Assembly: GCA_024742475.1 (NCBI GenBank)
Contig: JANSYI010000016.1
Location: 62,001 to 126,000 of the forward strand
Direction of reading: 5' to 3'
DNA length: 64,000 nt
Source: a bacterium
GTDB lineage: Bacteria; Myxococcota_A; Polyangia; Nannocystales; Nannocystaceae
In this document: positions 18,329 to 26,709 of the stretch, in pieces
Layout: each line of letters begins with the position of its first letter
Position numbering within the stretch: position 1 is the first letter of the stretch
The notes under the pieces: model-generated
The model's input: only the letters and a program-made list of their open reading frames with translations
Databases searched by the model: none
What the model was told of the DNA's origin: nothing
Program-made: the position numbers and the translations under genes

Positions 18329-20050
18329 CTACAAACGCCGCGAGCGGCGACGGCCGGCCCCGAAGCCCAGCGCCGCGAGCAGCAATCCCCAGGGCGCCTG
18401 CGACCCCGCCCCCGTGCACGCGCACGAGACGAGCAGATCGTCCTCGCCGCCGGTCGAGGTCTCGTTCCCGGTCCGCGGCAGCTCCCCGGGCAGCGCAGGG
18501 GGCACTTGGTCTTGCTGGTACGGGCCGTCGAACTCGTCGGGTAGCTGCGGGTGATCGCCCACCCGGCAGTTCGTGCTGGGATCGCCCGGGTTGGACCACA
18601 CGTTGTTCGCGCGGCACGTCAGGTTGCGGCCGGCGAGCGTGATGTCGGTGGTGGGTTGCCCCGCGATGTCGATGTAGACGTTGCGCTCGAAGATGATGTC
18701 TTCGAGCCCCTCGACCGAGTTGCGGTTCTGCGGGTGTGCTCCGCTCTTGAAGCCATCGTCGCTCGGGGAGTCGGCGTTGCCGATGATGTTGTCGGCGACG
18801 AGCCCGTAGCGGCTGATGTTCCCGTCCTGTGCCGAGGTGCACTCGGGATGGTCACCGCGAACGCCCACCGGTTCGTAGTCCAGCAGCCCCGTGCCGCGGA
18901 TCGTGAGCTTCTGCTTGCCCGCGGTGGAGTGCACGCCGCGAAACTCGTTGTGCATCCACAGCCCCCGCCAGTGCCCTTGTGAGCGGTAGTTGTGGCCAAC
19001 GGCGCGCTCGACCACGTTCCCGGCGAGCCCCACCCAGTTGAGCATGGGACAGTTGAACGCGCTGATGTTGAAGGGTGGAGGGTTGGTTCGCGATCCGATT
19101 ACGCGGTTGTCGACGAGGTAGGCCCCGTACGGGTACGGCACCATGTCGCAGTCGAGGTTCTCTTGCGTGGTGCAGATGCGCCCGTTCTCCGAGAGGAGGA
19201 TCTCGCCTCCGCCGGGCGCGTCGGCATAGTCGAGATCGCACTCGATGACCGACACGTTCTCGTAGGCCATGCCCATCGCCACCGATGGCGTCCGCAGCCT
19301 GCTCACCGTGAGATCCGACGCCCACCGAGCGCCGTAGCTGCGGGCCTGCTCGTTGTTGGGGAGGGTGTCGCCACACGAGCCCGCCCGCCCAAGCTCGACG
19401 CCCTCGAGTTCGGGCAGCGGGTCGTCGCTGTTGCCGAAGGGCTCGATCAGCACGCGCATCTCCTCGAAGCCGACGCACGCCCGCCCGAACGACTCCCCGC
19501 GCCGCAGCAGCACCCTGCGCCCCGTGAACTCGCCGATCTCGGGGAGAGACTGCACCGTTCGCGCGCCCTCGGGGCACGGCTCGTCGTCGCCATCGTCGAA
19601 GAAGGACGACGTGCTCGACACACACACCGTCTGTGACGGCGGGTAGCGGAAGGTTGGCGAGTCGACGACGATCTCCACCCAGGCGTCACCGACCTCGCCC
19701 TGCGAGTCTTGGGCGCGCATGCCAATGACGAAGACACACTGCTCGCGCTCGCATTCGAACACGTGCATCGCCATCGGACCGCCGGCCTGCGTTGCCTTGG
19801 GGGCCCCGGTGGTCTCCCACATGCCCGCGCCTGGATCGTCGAAGTCGAAGAAGTATCCGAGCTCGTGCCAGGCGTTGTCGGTCGCGGACGAGCGCGTGCC
19901 CTCTGCGGACACCATCACCGCGCACGGTGAGACGCACGACGTACGGCTCGCCGTGATGCGAGCCTCGACCGACGCAAACGCCACCGTGGGCGCGAGAATT
20001 CCGATGAAAGCGCCCAGCACGGTCCAGGTACGCGCCCACGCAGCGAGCAT
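18329..20050 (-). CDS. PKD/parallel beta-helix surface protein with MYXO-CTERM-type tail
   Basis: A 573-aa secreted protein. The signal peptide (MLAAWARTW... to ATVAFA-like cleavage after residue 26) is followed by a PKD-like beta-sandwich domain (about 27-130) and a long region with features of a right-handed parallel beta-helix, e.g. DNRVIGS, NRNSVEGLEDIIFERNVYID and RNLTCRANNVWSN. The C-terminus has a Cys-rich CACTGAG, a hydrophobic helix and RRRSRR, the layout of the MYXO-CTERM sorting signal that attaches proteins to the outer surface. The frame opens at 20146, but the ATG at 20050 starts the signal peptide and follows TAGAGT by seven bases. Enzyme activity is not evident. Confidence 0.75.
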   Translation of the reverse strand: MLAAWARTWTVLGAFIGILAPTVAFASVEARITASRTSCVSPCAVMVSAEGTRSSATDNAWHELGYFFDFDDPGAGMWETTGAPKATQAGGPMAMHVFECEREQCVFVIGMRAQDSQGEVGDAWVEIVVDSPTFRYPPSQTVCVSSTSSFFDDGDDEPCPEGARTVQSLPEIGEFTGRRVLLRRGESFGRACVGFEEMRVLIEPFGNSDDPLPELEGVELGRAGSCGDTLPNNEQARSYGARWASDLTVSRLRTPSVAMGMAYENVSVIECDLDYADAPGGGEILLSENGRICTTQENLDCDMVPYPYGAYLVDNRVIGSRTNPPPFNISAFNCPMLNWVGLAGNVVERAVGHNYRSQGHWRGLWMHNEFRGVHSTAGKQKLTIRGTGLLDYEPVGVRGDHPECTSAQDGNISRYGLVADNIIGNADSPSDDGFKSGAHPQNRNSVEGLEDIIFERNVYIDIAGQPTTDITLAGRNLTCRANNVWSNPGDPSTNCRVGDHPQLPDEFDGPYQQDQVPPALPGELPRTGNETSTGGEDDLLVSCACTGAGSQAPWGLLLAALGFGAGRRRSRRL

Positions 20051-20057
20051 GCGACGG

Positions 20058-20063
20058 ACTCTA
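20058..20063 (-). promoter_or_regulatory. -10-like hexamer TAGAGT for the MYXO-CTERM protein
   Basis: On the minus strand TAGAGT ends seven bases before the ATG at 20050. It supports the shorter reading of the gene. Confidence 0.45.
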
Positions 20064-20093
20064 GCAGCGCCGCGCGAAGCGTCCGCGATGTGA

Positions 20094-20112
20094 TGTCGGA
20101 ATGAGACCGACA
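20094..20112. repeat. Inverted repeat TGTCGG-N7-CCGACA in a divergent promoter region
   Basis: A perfect 6-bp inverted repeat with a 7-base centre in the 123-base gap between two divergent genes. Its size and place suit a repressor or activator site; no T-run follows, so it is not a terminator. Confidence 0.5.
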
Positions 20113-20173
20113 TGGGGGGTTGCATCGCGTCACATTCCTGTAACACTCAGGTCGCACGACTGAGACACGCGCT

Positions 20174-21757
20174 GTGCAACTCGAAGACCTCATCGACTCT
20201 CGAATCGGTGTCCACGACGACAACCAGTTCGAGGTCAAGCTCGACTACACGATCGACGCGACCGCGCGTCGAGGTCGGTATGTGGTGGAGACGTATTTCT
20301 TCGTGCCGCGCAGCCTCGGGCTCGACGCGCACACCTACGGCCGCGAGCAGTTCTACGGCGACCTGCAGTCCTACATCCGGTTCAAGACCCCGACGGTATC
20401 CCTGCGCGCGCTCGTCGACGAAGCCAACGAAGGATCGCCGCTGCTTCGGATGCGCGAGCGCATGCCCGCGCTGGGCGACGACCAGGTCGTCGACCTCGAC
20501 GGCCGCCTCGGTCACGAGGTGCGGCTGTTCGGCTGCATCCTGCGCGTCGGCGTACGCGACCAAGTACGCGGCTTGTGCGAGCGACTCGAGTCGCTCGGCG
20601 GCAAGGCGGAGGCCCACCCCCTTCTCGTCCGCGACATCGATCGCCTCGCGCTACGACTGGCCGCCGACGTCGGTGAGGTGCTGGCCAAGTTTCGCAGCCT
20701 ACGCCCCGACTTCGTGCACCCACGGCGGGCCGCGTGGATCCAAGACCTCTACGCGTTCGCCGACGAGTACGTCAGCCTGTCGGTCGAGGAGAGCTTCACA
20801 CGCTTCATCGCCACGTTGGACGATGAAGACGAAGAGGTTGCAGACGCCTGCGCGGCTGCACGGGCCCGGCTTGTCGAGCGGGTCTCGGCCGAGCAGGCTC
20901 ACCGCGTGTCGGCACGCTATCCGAGCGCACTCGACGAGGGACGCATGCTCCTGCACCGCAAGAGCGCCCTCAAGAAGCTGATCAGCTCCGTGCTCTTCCT
21001 CGACATGACGCGTGAGGGCGAGGGCCGCCGCATCGCCAACATCGGCGCAGGCATCGCGGCGGCGGTCGCCATGCTGTTCTCCACCATCGCGGCCATTTGG
21101 AGCCAGAACCGCTACGGCATCAACAGCTACCCCTTCGTCGTCGCGCTGGTCATCTCGTACGTCTTCAAGGATCGCATCAAGGAGTGGCTGCGTACCTACT
21201 TCAACCGGCAGTTCTCGCGCTGGCTGTGGGACTTCAGCGTCACCATCCGCGACCCCGAGAACGACGCCGTCGTCGGACGCTGCCGCGAGGTCGTCTCGTT
21301 CGCCGACACGAAGTCCGTGCCGCGCGCGGTGCTCGATGCACGCCACGCCGACGCCACCAGCACCCTCGAGCCGCGCTGCAAGCCCGAGGTCGTGATCAAG
21401 CACGTCAAAGAGGTCACCTTGCACGGCCGCAAGATCGCCAAGACACACGGGCGCCTGCTCGACGTGAAGGACATCGTTCGCGTCAACGTCTCGAGCATGC
21501 TCACCCGCATGGACGACCCGGTGCAGCACATCGAACGCTTCGACGGTGACGTCGTGCGCCTCGTCCCGTGTGACAAGGCCTACCACCTCAACGTGGTCAT
21601 GGCGCTGCGAGCCGCCTCGGGCGAGCGGTCCTACGAGCGCTTCCGCGTGATCCTGAACAAGGCCGGCATTCAGGCCCTGCAAGAGGTCGGACACCAGACG
21701 ATCGTGCAGCCGCGCCCGTGGCCGAGCACCACCGTCGCGGCCGCGCCGGCCGAGTGA
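20174..21757 (+). CDS. Unknown membrane protein with central hydrophobic pair
   Basis: Not recognised. The 527-aa chain starts with a GTG and has soluble flanks of about 290 and 180 residues around two adjacent hydrophobic segments (about 290-312 and 320-340; IAAAVAMLFSTIAAIW and SYPFVVALVISYVF). The N-terminal part contains YYVVETYFFVPRSLG-like beta strands (RYVVETYFFVPRSLG), the second flank KEVTLHGRKIAKTHGRLLDVKDIVRVNVSS. With no signal peptide, both flanks are probably cytoplasmic and the two helices form a hairpin. No catalytic motif. Conserved-looking codon use and GC3 support a real gene. Confidence 0.75.
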   Translation: MQLEDLIDSRIGVHDDNQFEVKLDYTIDATARRGRYVVETYFFVPRSLGLDAHTYGREQFYGDLQSYIRFKTPTVSLRALVDEANEGSPLLRMRERMPALGDDQVVDLDGRLGHEVRLFGCILRVGVRDQVRGLCERLESLGGKAEAHPLLVRDIDRLALRLAADVGEVLAKFRSLRPDFVHPRRAAWIQDLYAFADEYVSLSVEESFTRFIATLDDEDEEVADACAAARARLVERVSAEQAHRVSARYPSALDEGRMLLHRKSALKKLISSVLFLDMTREGEGRRIANIGAGIAAAVAMLFSTIAAIWSQNRYGINSYPFVVALVISYVFKDRIKEWLRTYFNRQFSRWLWDFSVTIRDPENDAVVGRCREVVSFADTKSVPRAVLDARHADATSTLEPRCKPEVVIKHVKEVTLHGRKIAKTHGRLLDVKDIVRVNVSSMLTRMDDPVQHIERFDGDVVRLVPCDKAYHLNVVMALRAASGERSYERFRVILNKAGIQALQEVGHQTIVQPRPWPSTTVAAAPAE

Positions 21758-21801
21758 CCGACTGAGCCGTTCTCGCCGTCCACGCACCTCATGGAGACCA
21801 C

Positions 21802-21820
21802 TGTGAGTTCTGGGCTCACA
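21802..21820. repeat. Inverted repeat TGTGAG-N7-CTCACA
   Basis: A perfect 6-bp inverted repeat, with another CTGTGAG copy 15 bases later (21831-21837), lying 44 bases after the stop of the membrane-protein gene and 41 bases before the TATAGT element. It could be a regulator site for the lipoprotein gene or a structure at the end of the upstream transcript. Confidence 0.4.
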
Positions 21821-21860
21821 TGCTGCGGTTCTGTGAGGCACTGTCAGGTCTTCGTCCCCC

Positions 21861-21866
21861 TATAGT
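21861..21866 (+). promoter_or_regulatory. -10-like hexamer TATAGT
   Basis: TATAGT (5 of 6) ends eight bases before the ATG at 21875; no Shine-Dalgarno sequence between them. Confidence 0.5.
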
Positions 21867-21874
21867 GCCGCCCG

Positions 21875-23782
21875 ATGCATGTACGACTTCTGGGTAGGGC
21901 TTGGATGGCAGCCGCGACGTTGCTGGTCGCCTGCGGGGATGACACGACGTCCGTGACGGGAACCGACGGCAACTCCGGCGGGACCACCGGTGAGGCCAGC
22001 GCGAGTGACTCGAACTCAGGCACGGAGTCCGACAGCGACTCCGCGGCATCCAACAGCGCGTCCGATTCCGCCGGATCGAGCGGCGGCGCAAGCTCGACCA
22101 GCGGCGGCTCCGAGGGGAGTGAGTCGGACACTCGCGACGTCGATACCGACAGCGGCGATACGACCAGTTCGGGGGGCGACACCGACGACGCGGGTACCGA
22201 CACCGACGGCTCCACCACCGACGACTCGGGCACCGACGGGTCCACCACCGACGACTCCGACACCGGCGAAACGGAGACAGGCGGCACGGAGGAGGACCCG
22301 CTGTGCGGCGACCTCGTCAGCGTCTTCTCCGACGATTTCTCCGTCGACCTCGGCCAATGGCAGCTCGACGCCAAGTGGGCGTACGCCGATGGCGGGGCCT
22401 GGGGTCAGATGGCGGGTGACGGCGTCATGGCCAGTGCCTGGAACGTCGGCGGCGGCGGGTGCCCGACGACCCAGCGCGTGGTGATGACCGACCCCGTCGA
22501 CCTGGGCAACGAAGGAACGCTTCGCTTCGCACACGCGGGCGAACTCGCCGAGCTCGACACGCTGCGCGTCATTGCCAGCACCGACGACGGCGCGACCTGG
22601 GAAGAAGTCGCGGCCTACGATGACATGACCGGACCCGGCGCGATGGAGGCCGTCGTCGAGCTGGACGTGGCTGCCTACGGTGGCGGCCCGGTCCGCTTTG
22701 GATTCGAGTACGACAACGTCTGCGGCGACCCTCTCGGGGTGACGTGGGTGCTCGACGATGTGGCGGTCTGCGAGCCCGAGCTGTGCGAGGGCGGGCAGGT
22801 CGTCGCGCTCTTCGAAGACTTCGAGGGCGACGACGGCGCGTGGATCTTGGGTACGCACTGGCTCTACGACGACGGCGTCGGCTTTGCGCAACCCGGCGAC
22901 GGCGTCATGGCCGGATACTGGGACCAGCTCGGGTTCGCGGCGGGCTGCCCTACCACACAGCGCTTCGAGCTGGCCGAGCCCGTCGACCTCTTCGGCAACG
23001 CTTCGTTGGCCTTCTCCCACGCGGCCCAACTGTCGACCAACGACACGCTGCGCGTCCTGGCGTCCTCGGATGATGGCCTCAGCTGGGACGTCGTGGGTGA
23101 GTGGGACTCGGCCGCAGGCCTGAGCCTGCTCGCCGAAACGCAGGAGTTGCTCGACCTCTCGGCCATCGCGGCCGAGGGCCCGGTGCGCATCGCGTTCGAG
23201 TTCGACAACATCTGCGGCGACGCACTCGGCGTCGAATGGGGCGTCGACGACGTGCTCATCTGCACCGACCCCGCGCCCAGCCCGTGTGGAGACGCCTACA
23301 CCACTGTATTTGCCGACGACTTCGAGGCCGACGCGGGCAACTGGGTGCTCGGGACGCACTGGATGTACGCCGACGGTGCCGACTTCGGCCAAGCCGGTGA
23401 CGGCGTCATGGCCGGCATCTGGGACACCTTGGGCTTCGCCGCGGGTTGCCCCACCACGCAGCGGGTCGAAATGGCGAACACGGTCGTGGCCGGGGGCGTC
23501 GTCTCGCTGCGCTTCTCGCACGCCGCTCAACTCGCGAGCAACGACACGCTGCGCGTCCTCGTGAGCACCGACGATGGCGCCACGTGGGAGACGGTCGAGG
23601 AGTATGACGACGCCGACGGCCTCGTGCAGAACGTCGAGACGCTCGTAGAGCTCGACCTGTCGCCCTGGGCGGGACCCGTACGCGTCGCATTCGAGTTCGA
23701 CAACGTCTGCGGCGACGCGTTGGGCGTCGAGTGGGGCATCGACGACGTCCTTATCTGCGAGCAGGACGTCCTGCCGACGTGA
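21875..23782 (+). CDS. Lipoprotein with three tandem jelly-roll-like repeats
   Basis: A 635-aa lipoprotein. Lipobox LLVAC at about residues 16-20 is followed by about 120 residues rich in Ser, Asp, Gly and Thr, then three repeats of about 160 residues. Each repeat runs from a Cys-Gly start through F.DDF, GDGVMA..W, GCPTTQR, a D/NTLRV.ST/SDDG..W strand to FEYDN.CGD.LGV.W..DDV.IC. Repeats 2 and 3 are the most alike. The pattern resembles MAM/concanavalin-like jelly-roll domains used for adhesion or sugar binding; this is inferred from strand pattern only. Four Cys per repeat probably pair. Confidence 0.75.
   Translation: MHVRLLGRAWMAAATLLVACGDDTTSVTGTDGNSGGTTGEASASDSNSGTESDSDSAASNSASDSAGSSGGASSTSGGSEGSESDTRDVDTDSGDTTSSGGDTDDAGTDTDGSTTDDSGTDGSTTDDSDTGETETGGTEEDPLCGDLVSVFSDDFSVDLGQWQLDAKWAYADGGAWGQMAGDGVMASAWNVGGGGCPTTQRVVMTDPVDLGNEGTLRFAHAGELAELDTLRVIASTDDGATWEEVAAYDDMTGPGAMEAVVELDVAAYGGGPVRFGFEYDNVCGDPLGVTWVLDDVAVCEPELCEGGQVVALFEDFEGDDGAWILGTHWLYDDGVGFAQPGDGVMAGYWDQLGFAAGCPTTQRFELAEPVDLFGNASLAFSHAAQLSTNDTLRVLASSDDGLSWDVVGEWDSAAGLSLLAETQELLDLSAIAAEGPVRIAFEFDNICGDALGVEWGVDDVLICTDPAPSPCGDAYTTVFADDFEADAGNWVLGTHWMYADGADFGQAGDGVMAGIWDTLGFAAGCPTTQRVEMANTVVAGGVVSLRFSHAAQLASNDTLRVLVSTDDGATWETVEEYDDADGLVQNVETLVELDLSPWAGPVRVAFEFDNVCGDALGVEWGIDDVLICEQDVLPT
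22303..23763 (+). repeat. Three in-frame tandem repeats of about 480-495 bases
   Basis: Units at roughly 22303-22782, 22783-23280 and 23281-23763 encode the three jelly-roll-like domains. GGCGACGGCGTCATGGC-type stretches recur in units 2 and 3 and in slightly changed form in unit 1. Confidence 0.7.
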
Positions 23783-23867
23783 CACCGCCGGCGACTTGAC
23801 GGCGCTGCGGCGTGGATCATGGTGGAGGGGTCCCTGGCGGTCCGCCGCCTGGAGGCATGGAGGTCCC

Positions 23868-25013
23868 TTGAACACACCACGCGCCCTCGCTGTCCTCTCG
23901 CTCTCCCTCGGCTTGGGCTGCGCAACCGCGAGCTCGCCCCGGCAACAGCCCACCCCGACGCCGCCCTCGACCCGATCCGCCGTGGCGTCGCCGGAGGTGG
24001 CCACCGGCGAGAGGGTCGTCGTCAGCGCCCGGGCAATCGAGGACCTGCAGTCGGCGTACAAGGCCGCCATCGCCGCCGCGGGACCCGCCGTCGTCTCCGT
24101 CTACAGCACCCAGGTGGTCGAAGGCGGCGGAGTCATGGGCGCCCTGTTCGGCGGGCCGTCGGGCACGCGCCGGGGCCTGGGCAGCGGCTTCATCGTCGAC
24201 TCGCAGGGATACATCCTGACCAACAATCACGTCGTCGAAGATGCCGACGAGATACGGGTCGAGCTGGCCGACGGGCGAGCCTTCGACGCCGAGGTCATCG
24301 GCACCGACCCTCCCACCGATCTCGCGCTCGTTCGCATCGAGGGGCCCGACCTTTCGGCCGTCGAGTTGGGCGACTCCGACGTCGTCGAGGTCGGTGACTT
24401 CGTGCTCGCCATCGGCAACCCCTTCGGCCTCCCCCAGACGGTCAGCTCGGGCATCGTCAGCGCCAAGGGCCGGGCCAACGTCGGCATCGTCGACTACGAG
24501 GACTTCATCCAAACCGACGCGCCGATCAACCCAGGCAACTCCGGCGGACCCCTCATCGACCTTCGAGGTCGGGTCGTGGGCATCAACACCGCGATCGCCT
24601 CGCGCAGCGGTGGCAACAACGGCATCGCGTTCGCCATCCCCGTGAACATGGCCATCGACGTAGCCGCCAAGCTCCGCGACCAGGGCCGGGTCGCGCGTGG
24701 ACAGCTCGGAGTCGTGATCTCCGATCTCGACGAAGCGCGTGCAGAGCAGCTCGGCTGGGAGGGCCCCGGCGTCCTCATTCAAGACGCTCCCGAGGGAGGC
24801 CCCGCGCACGGAGCCGGCCTTCGCGGCGGCGACGTCATCACCCGGCTCAACGGCGGCGCCGTCTCCAACATGCCGGCGTTTCGCTCCGACGTCGCCGCAC
24901 TACCGCCAGGCAGCAAGGTCCGCGTGAGGGTGTGGCGCGAGGGCATCGAGCGCGACTTCGAGGTCACGCTCGGTGAGCTGGCCCAACGCCCGCGCCCCCA
25001 GCGACGACGGTGA
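23868..25013 (+). CDS. HtrA/DegP-type serine protease lipoprotein with one PDZ domain
   Basis: A 381-aa periplasmic protease. The catalytic triad is His121 (NNHVV), Asp151 (TDLALVR) and Ser225 (GNSGGP); the C-terminal PDZ domain spans about 285-370. The upstream open frame has no start that gives a signal, but a TTG at 23868, preceded by two GGAGG motifs, gives a short signal ending in LGLGC, a good lipobox. It would be anchored in a membrane facing the periplasm and degrade or refold damaged envelope proteins. One PDZ makes it DegS/HtrA-like rather than DegP-like (two PDZ). Confidence 0.88.
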   Translation: MNTPRALAVLSLSLGLGCATASSPRQQPTPTPPSTRSAVASPEVATGERVVVSARAIEDLQSAYKAAIAAAGPAVVSVYSTQVVEGGGVMGALFGGPSGTRRGLGSGFIVDSQGYILTNNHVVEDADEIRVELADGRAFDAEVIGTDPPTDLALVRIEGPDLSAVELGDSDVVEVGDFVLAIGNPFGLPQTVSSGIVSAKGRANVGIVDYEDFIQTDAPINPGNSGGPLIDLRGRVVGINTAIASRSGGNNGIAFAIPVNMAIDVAAKLRDQGRVARGQLGVVISDLDEARAEQLGWEGPGVLIQDAPEGGPAHGAGLRGGDVITRLNGGAVSNMPAFRSDVAALPPGSKVRVRVWREGIERDFEVTLGELAQRPRPQRRR

Positions 25014-25077
25014 CCGCAGGGCCGGCCTGCACGCTCGCCCCTTCCGGCCTACCCGCGCTGGCTGATACCCCCGATCC

Positions 25078-26217
25078 ATGCCCGCGAGCTTGTTCTACAC
25101 GGACGAACACGAAGCCTTTCGCACCCAAGTCCGCAAGTTCGTCGAACGCGAGATCAGCCCACACATCGAGGCGTGGGAGGAAGCCGGCGCGTTTCCCCGC
25201 GAGCTCTACGCCAAGGCGGGCGAGGTTGGTCTGCTCGGGGTGGGCTTCCCCGAGGCGTACGGGGGCACCGAGGCCGACGGTTTTCACAAGCTGCTGCTCA
25301 CCGAGGAGCTGTGCCGTCCCGGGTCGGGGGGCATCGTCGCGGGGCTGATGTCGCACGGCATCGGCTTGCCCCCGATCACCAACATGGGGAGCGACGCCCT
25401 CAAGGAAGAGTATGTCCCCTCGATTCTGCGCGGCGAGAAGATCTGCGCGCTCGCGGTGACCGAGCCCTCGGGTGGCTCGGACGTAGCGAACCTGCGCACC
25501 ACCGCACGACGCGACGGAGACCACTACATCGTCGATGGCAGCAAGACCTTCATCACCTCCGGCATGCGAGCCGACGTCATCACCGTGGCCGTCCGGACCG
25601 GCGGCGAGGGCATGGGCGGCATCTCGATGCTCGTCATCGACGGGGACACCCCCGGGCTCACGCGCACGCCGCTGAAGAAGATGGGCTGGTGGTGCAGCGA
25701 CACCGCGACGCTGTACTTCGACGGCTGCCGCGTCCGGGCCGAGAACCTCATCGGGCAGGAGAACGAGGGGTTTCGGGGCATCATGCAGAACTTCAACAAC
25801 GAGCGCCTGATGCTCGCGGGCATGGCCATCGCGAGCGCCCAGGTGTGCCTCGACGAGGCCATCGCGTACGCGCGTGATCGGGAGACCTTCGGCCGCCCCC
25901 TCATCAAGCGGCAGGTGATCCGCCACAAGCTGGTCGACATGGCGCAACGCATCCAGTCCGCTCGCGCCGCGCTCGAGCTGCTGACCTGGCGCGTCGACCA
26001 GGGCCAGTGGCCGATCGCCGAGGTCTGCATGCTCAAGAACACCGCAACGCAGTGCATGGAGCACTGCGCCAAGGAGGCCGTGCAGATCCTCGGGGGCGCC
26101 GGGTACATCCGCGGCGTCAAGGTCGAGCGCATCTACCGGGAGACCAAGGTGCTCGCGATCGGCGGCGGTGCCGAGGAGATCATGAAAGAGCTGGCAGCCC
26201 GGCAGATGGGCCTGTGA
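25078..26217 (+). CDS. Acyl-CoA dehydrogenase, probably short/branched or terpenoid acyl-CoA
   Basis: A 379-aa flavoenzyme that introduces an alpha,beta double bond into acyl-CoA. FAD/acyl motifs CALAVTEPSGGSD and ILGGAGYIRG are present. The usual catalytic Glu of medium-chain enzymes (in YEGT) is replaced by GGGAEEIM, while Glu242 in NNERLMLAG sits at the helix-G position used by isovaleryl-CoA and long-chain dehydrogenases. A branched-chain or citronellyl-type substrate is therefore plausible, but not proven. It is a lone gene, with no thiolase or hydratase near it. Confidence 0.88.
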   Translation: MPASLFYTDEHEAFRTQVRKFVEREISPHIEAWEEAGAFPRELYAKAGEVGLLGVGFPEAYGGTEADGFHKLLLTEELCRPGSGGIVAGLMSHGIGLPPITNMGSDALKEEYVPSILRGEKICALAVTEPSGGSDVANLRTTARRDGDHYIVDGSKTFITSGMRADVITVAVRTGGEGMGGISMLVIDGDTPGLTRTPLKKMGWWCSDTATLYFDGCRVRAENLIGQENEGFRGIMQNFNNERLMLAGMAIASAQVCLDEAIAYARDRETFGRPLIKRQVIRHKLVDMAQRIQSARAALELLTWRVDQGQWPIAEVCMLKNTATQCMEHCAKEAVQILGGAGYIRGVKVERIYRETKVLAIGGGAEEIMKELAARQMGL

Positions 26218-26221
26218 GAGC

Positions 26222-26239
26222 GGGGGGCGTCTTCCCCCC
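26222..26239. other. G6/C6 stem-loop between convergent genes
   Basis: GGGGGG-CGTCTT-CCCCCC forms a strong hairpin just after the acyl-CoA dehydrogenase stop and seven bases before the end of the small gene on the other strand. It lacks a T-run, so a role in termination or mRNA protection is only possible. Confidence 0.4.
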
Positions 26240-26245
26240 TGCCGG

Positions 26246-26413
26246 CTAGAGCGTGTAGTCGACGTTGAGCCGCAGCACGAGCTGCGCGAGCGCGAGCGCG
26301 AACAGGCAACCGCCCGTCCCGGCCCAGATCGCCTTCCAGTACCCGGTCAGCATTCGCTCGCTCCATAGAGCCGAGGACAGGTGCGCAGAGCTGGGTTCGG
26401 ATGAAGTGTGCAT
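26246..26413 (-). CDS. Small single-span membrane protein, paralogue B
   Basis: Not recognised. A 55-aa protein: 20 polar residues rich in Ser and His, then one membrane segment (about 28-47) with IWAGTGGCLF and a short polar tail. The ATG at 26413 has GAGGA five bases ahead; an internal ATG (26353) would give only the membrane part. It begins eight bases after the stop of the neighbouring small gene, with which it aligns without gaps over the membrane segment: IW, GC, AxL and LxL are shared (Ile29, Trp30, Gly35, Cys36, Ala43, Leu45, Leu47, Leu49). The high third-position GC supports coding. Confidence 0.55.
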   Translation of the reverse strand: MHTSSEPSSAHLSSALWSERMLTGYWKAIWAGTGGCLFALALAQLVLRLNVDYTL

Positions 26414-26421
26414 GTGCGTCC

Positions 26422-26583
26422 TCAGACGGGGTTGGAGAACAGCTCGAGGTGCAGGCAGAGCTCGGCCACCACGACGCACAAGAAGCAGCCAGCCGCTGCG
26501 CCCCAGATCACGCGGAGCTCACCGTCCATCGGCGGGTCCACGTCGTGTGTCGTTTCGTGTTCGATCGAGCGTGCGGTTGCCAT
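26422..26583 (-). CDS. Small single-span membrane protein, paralogue A
   Basis: Not recognised. A 53-aa protein: 18 polar residues (ATARSIEHETTHDVDPP), then a membrane segment with VIWGAAAGCFLCVVVAEL and a short tail. It lacks a clear ribosome site at the ATG of 26583; the internal ATG at 26529 is the alternative and would leave 35 aa. The following gene on the same strand encodes a homologue. The pair lies 126 bases downstream of a tldD-tldE-type operon on the same strand, so all four could be cotranscribed. Function unknown; a cysteine and a His/Arg near the inner face recur in both. Confidence 0.5.
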   Translation of the reverse strand: MATARSIEHETTHDVDPPMDGELRVIWGAAAGCFLCVVVAELCLHLELFSNPV

Positions 26584-26709
26584 ACGAGTCGCCGGTCTCG
26601 ACCATCGACCGCCGATGGGCCGACCTTGAGCCGAAACCGAACGCCCCGGGCCGCCTCTCGCGCCCAGGCCGCAGTCCGCCCGAGTGCGCGAGCGCGGAGA
26701 CGACGAGGC

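Noticed and set aside
26222..26239. G6/C6 hairpin as intrinsic terminator
   Set aside because: It lacks a T-run on either strand; kept only as a stem-loop.
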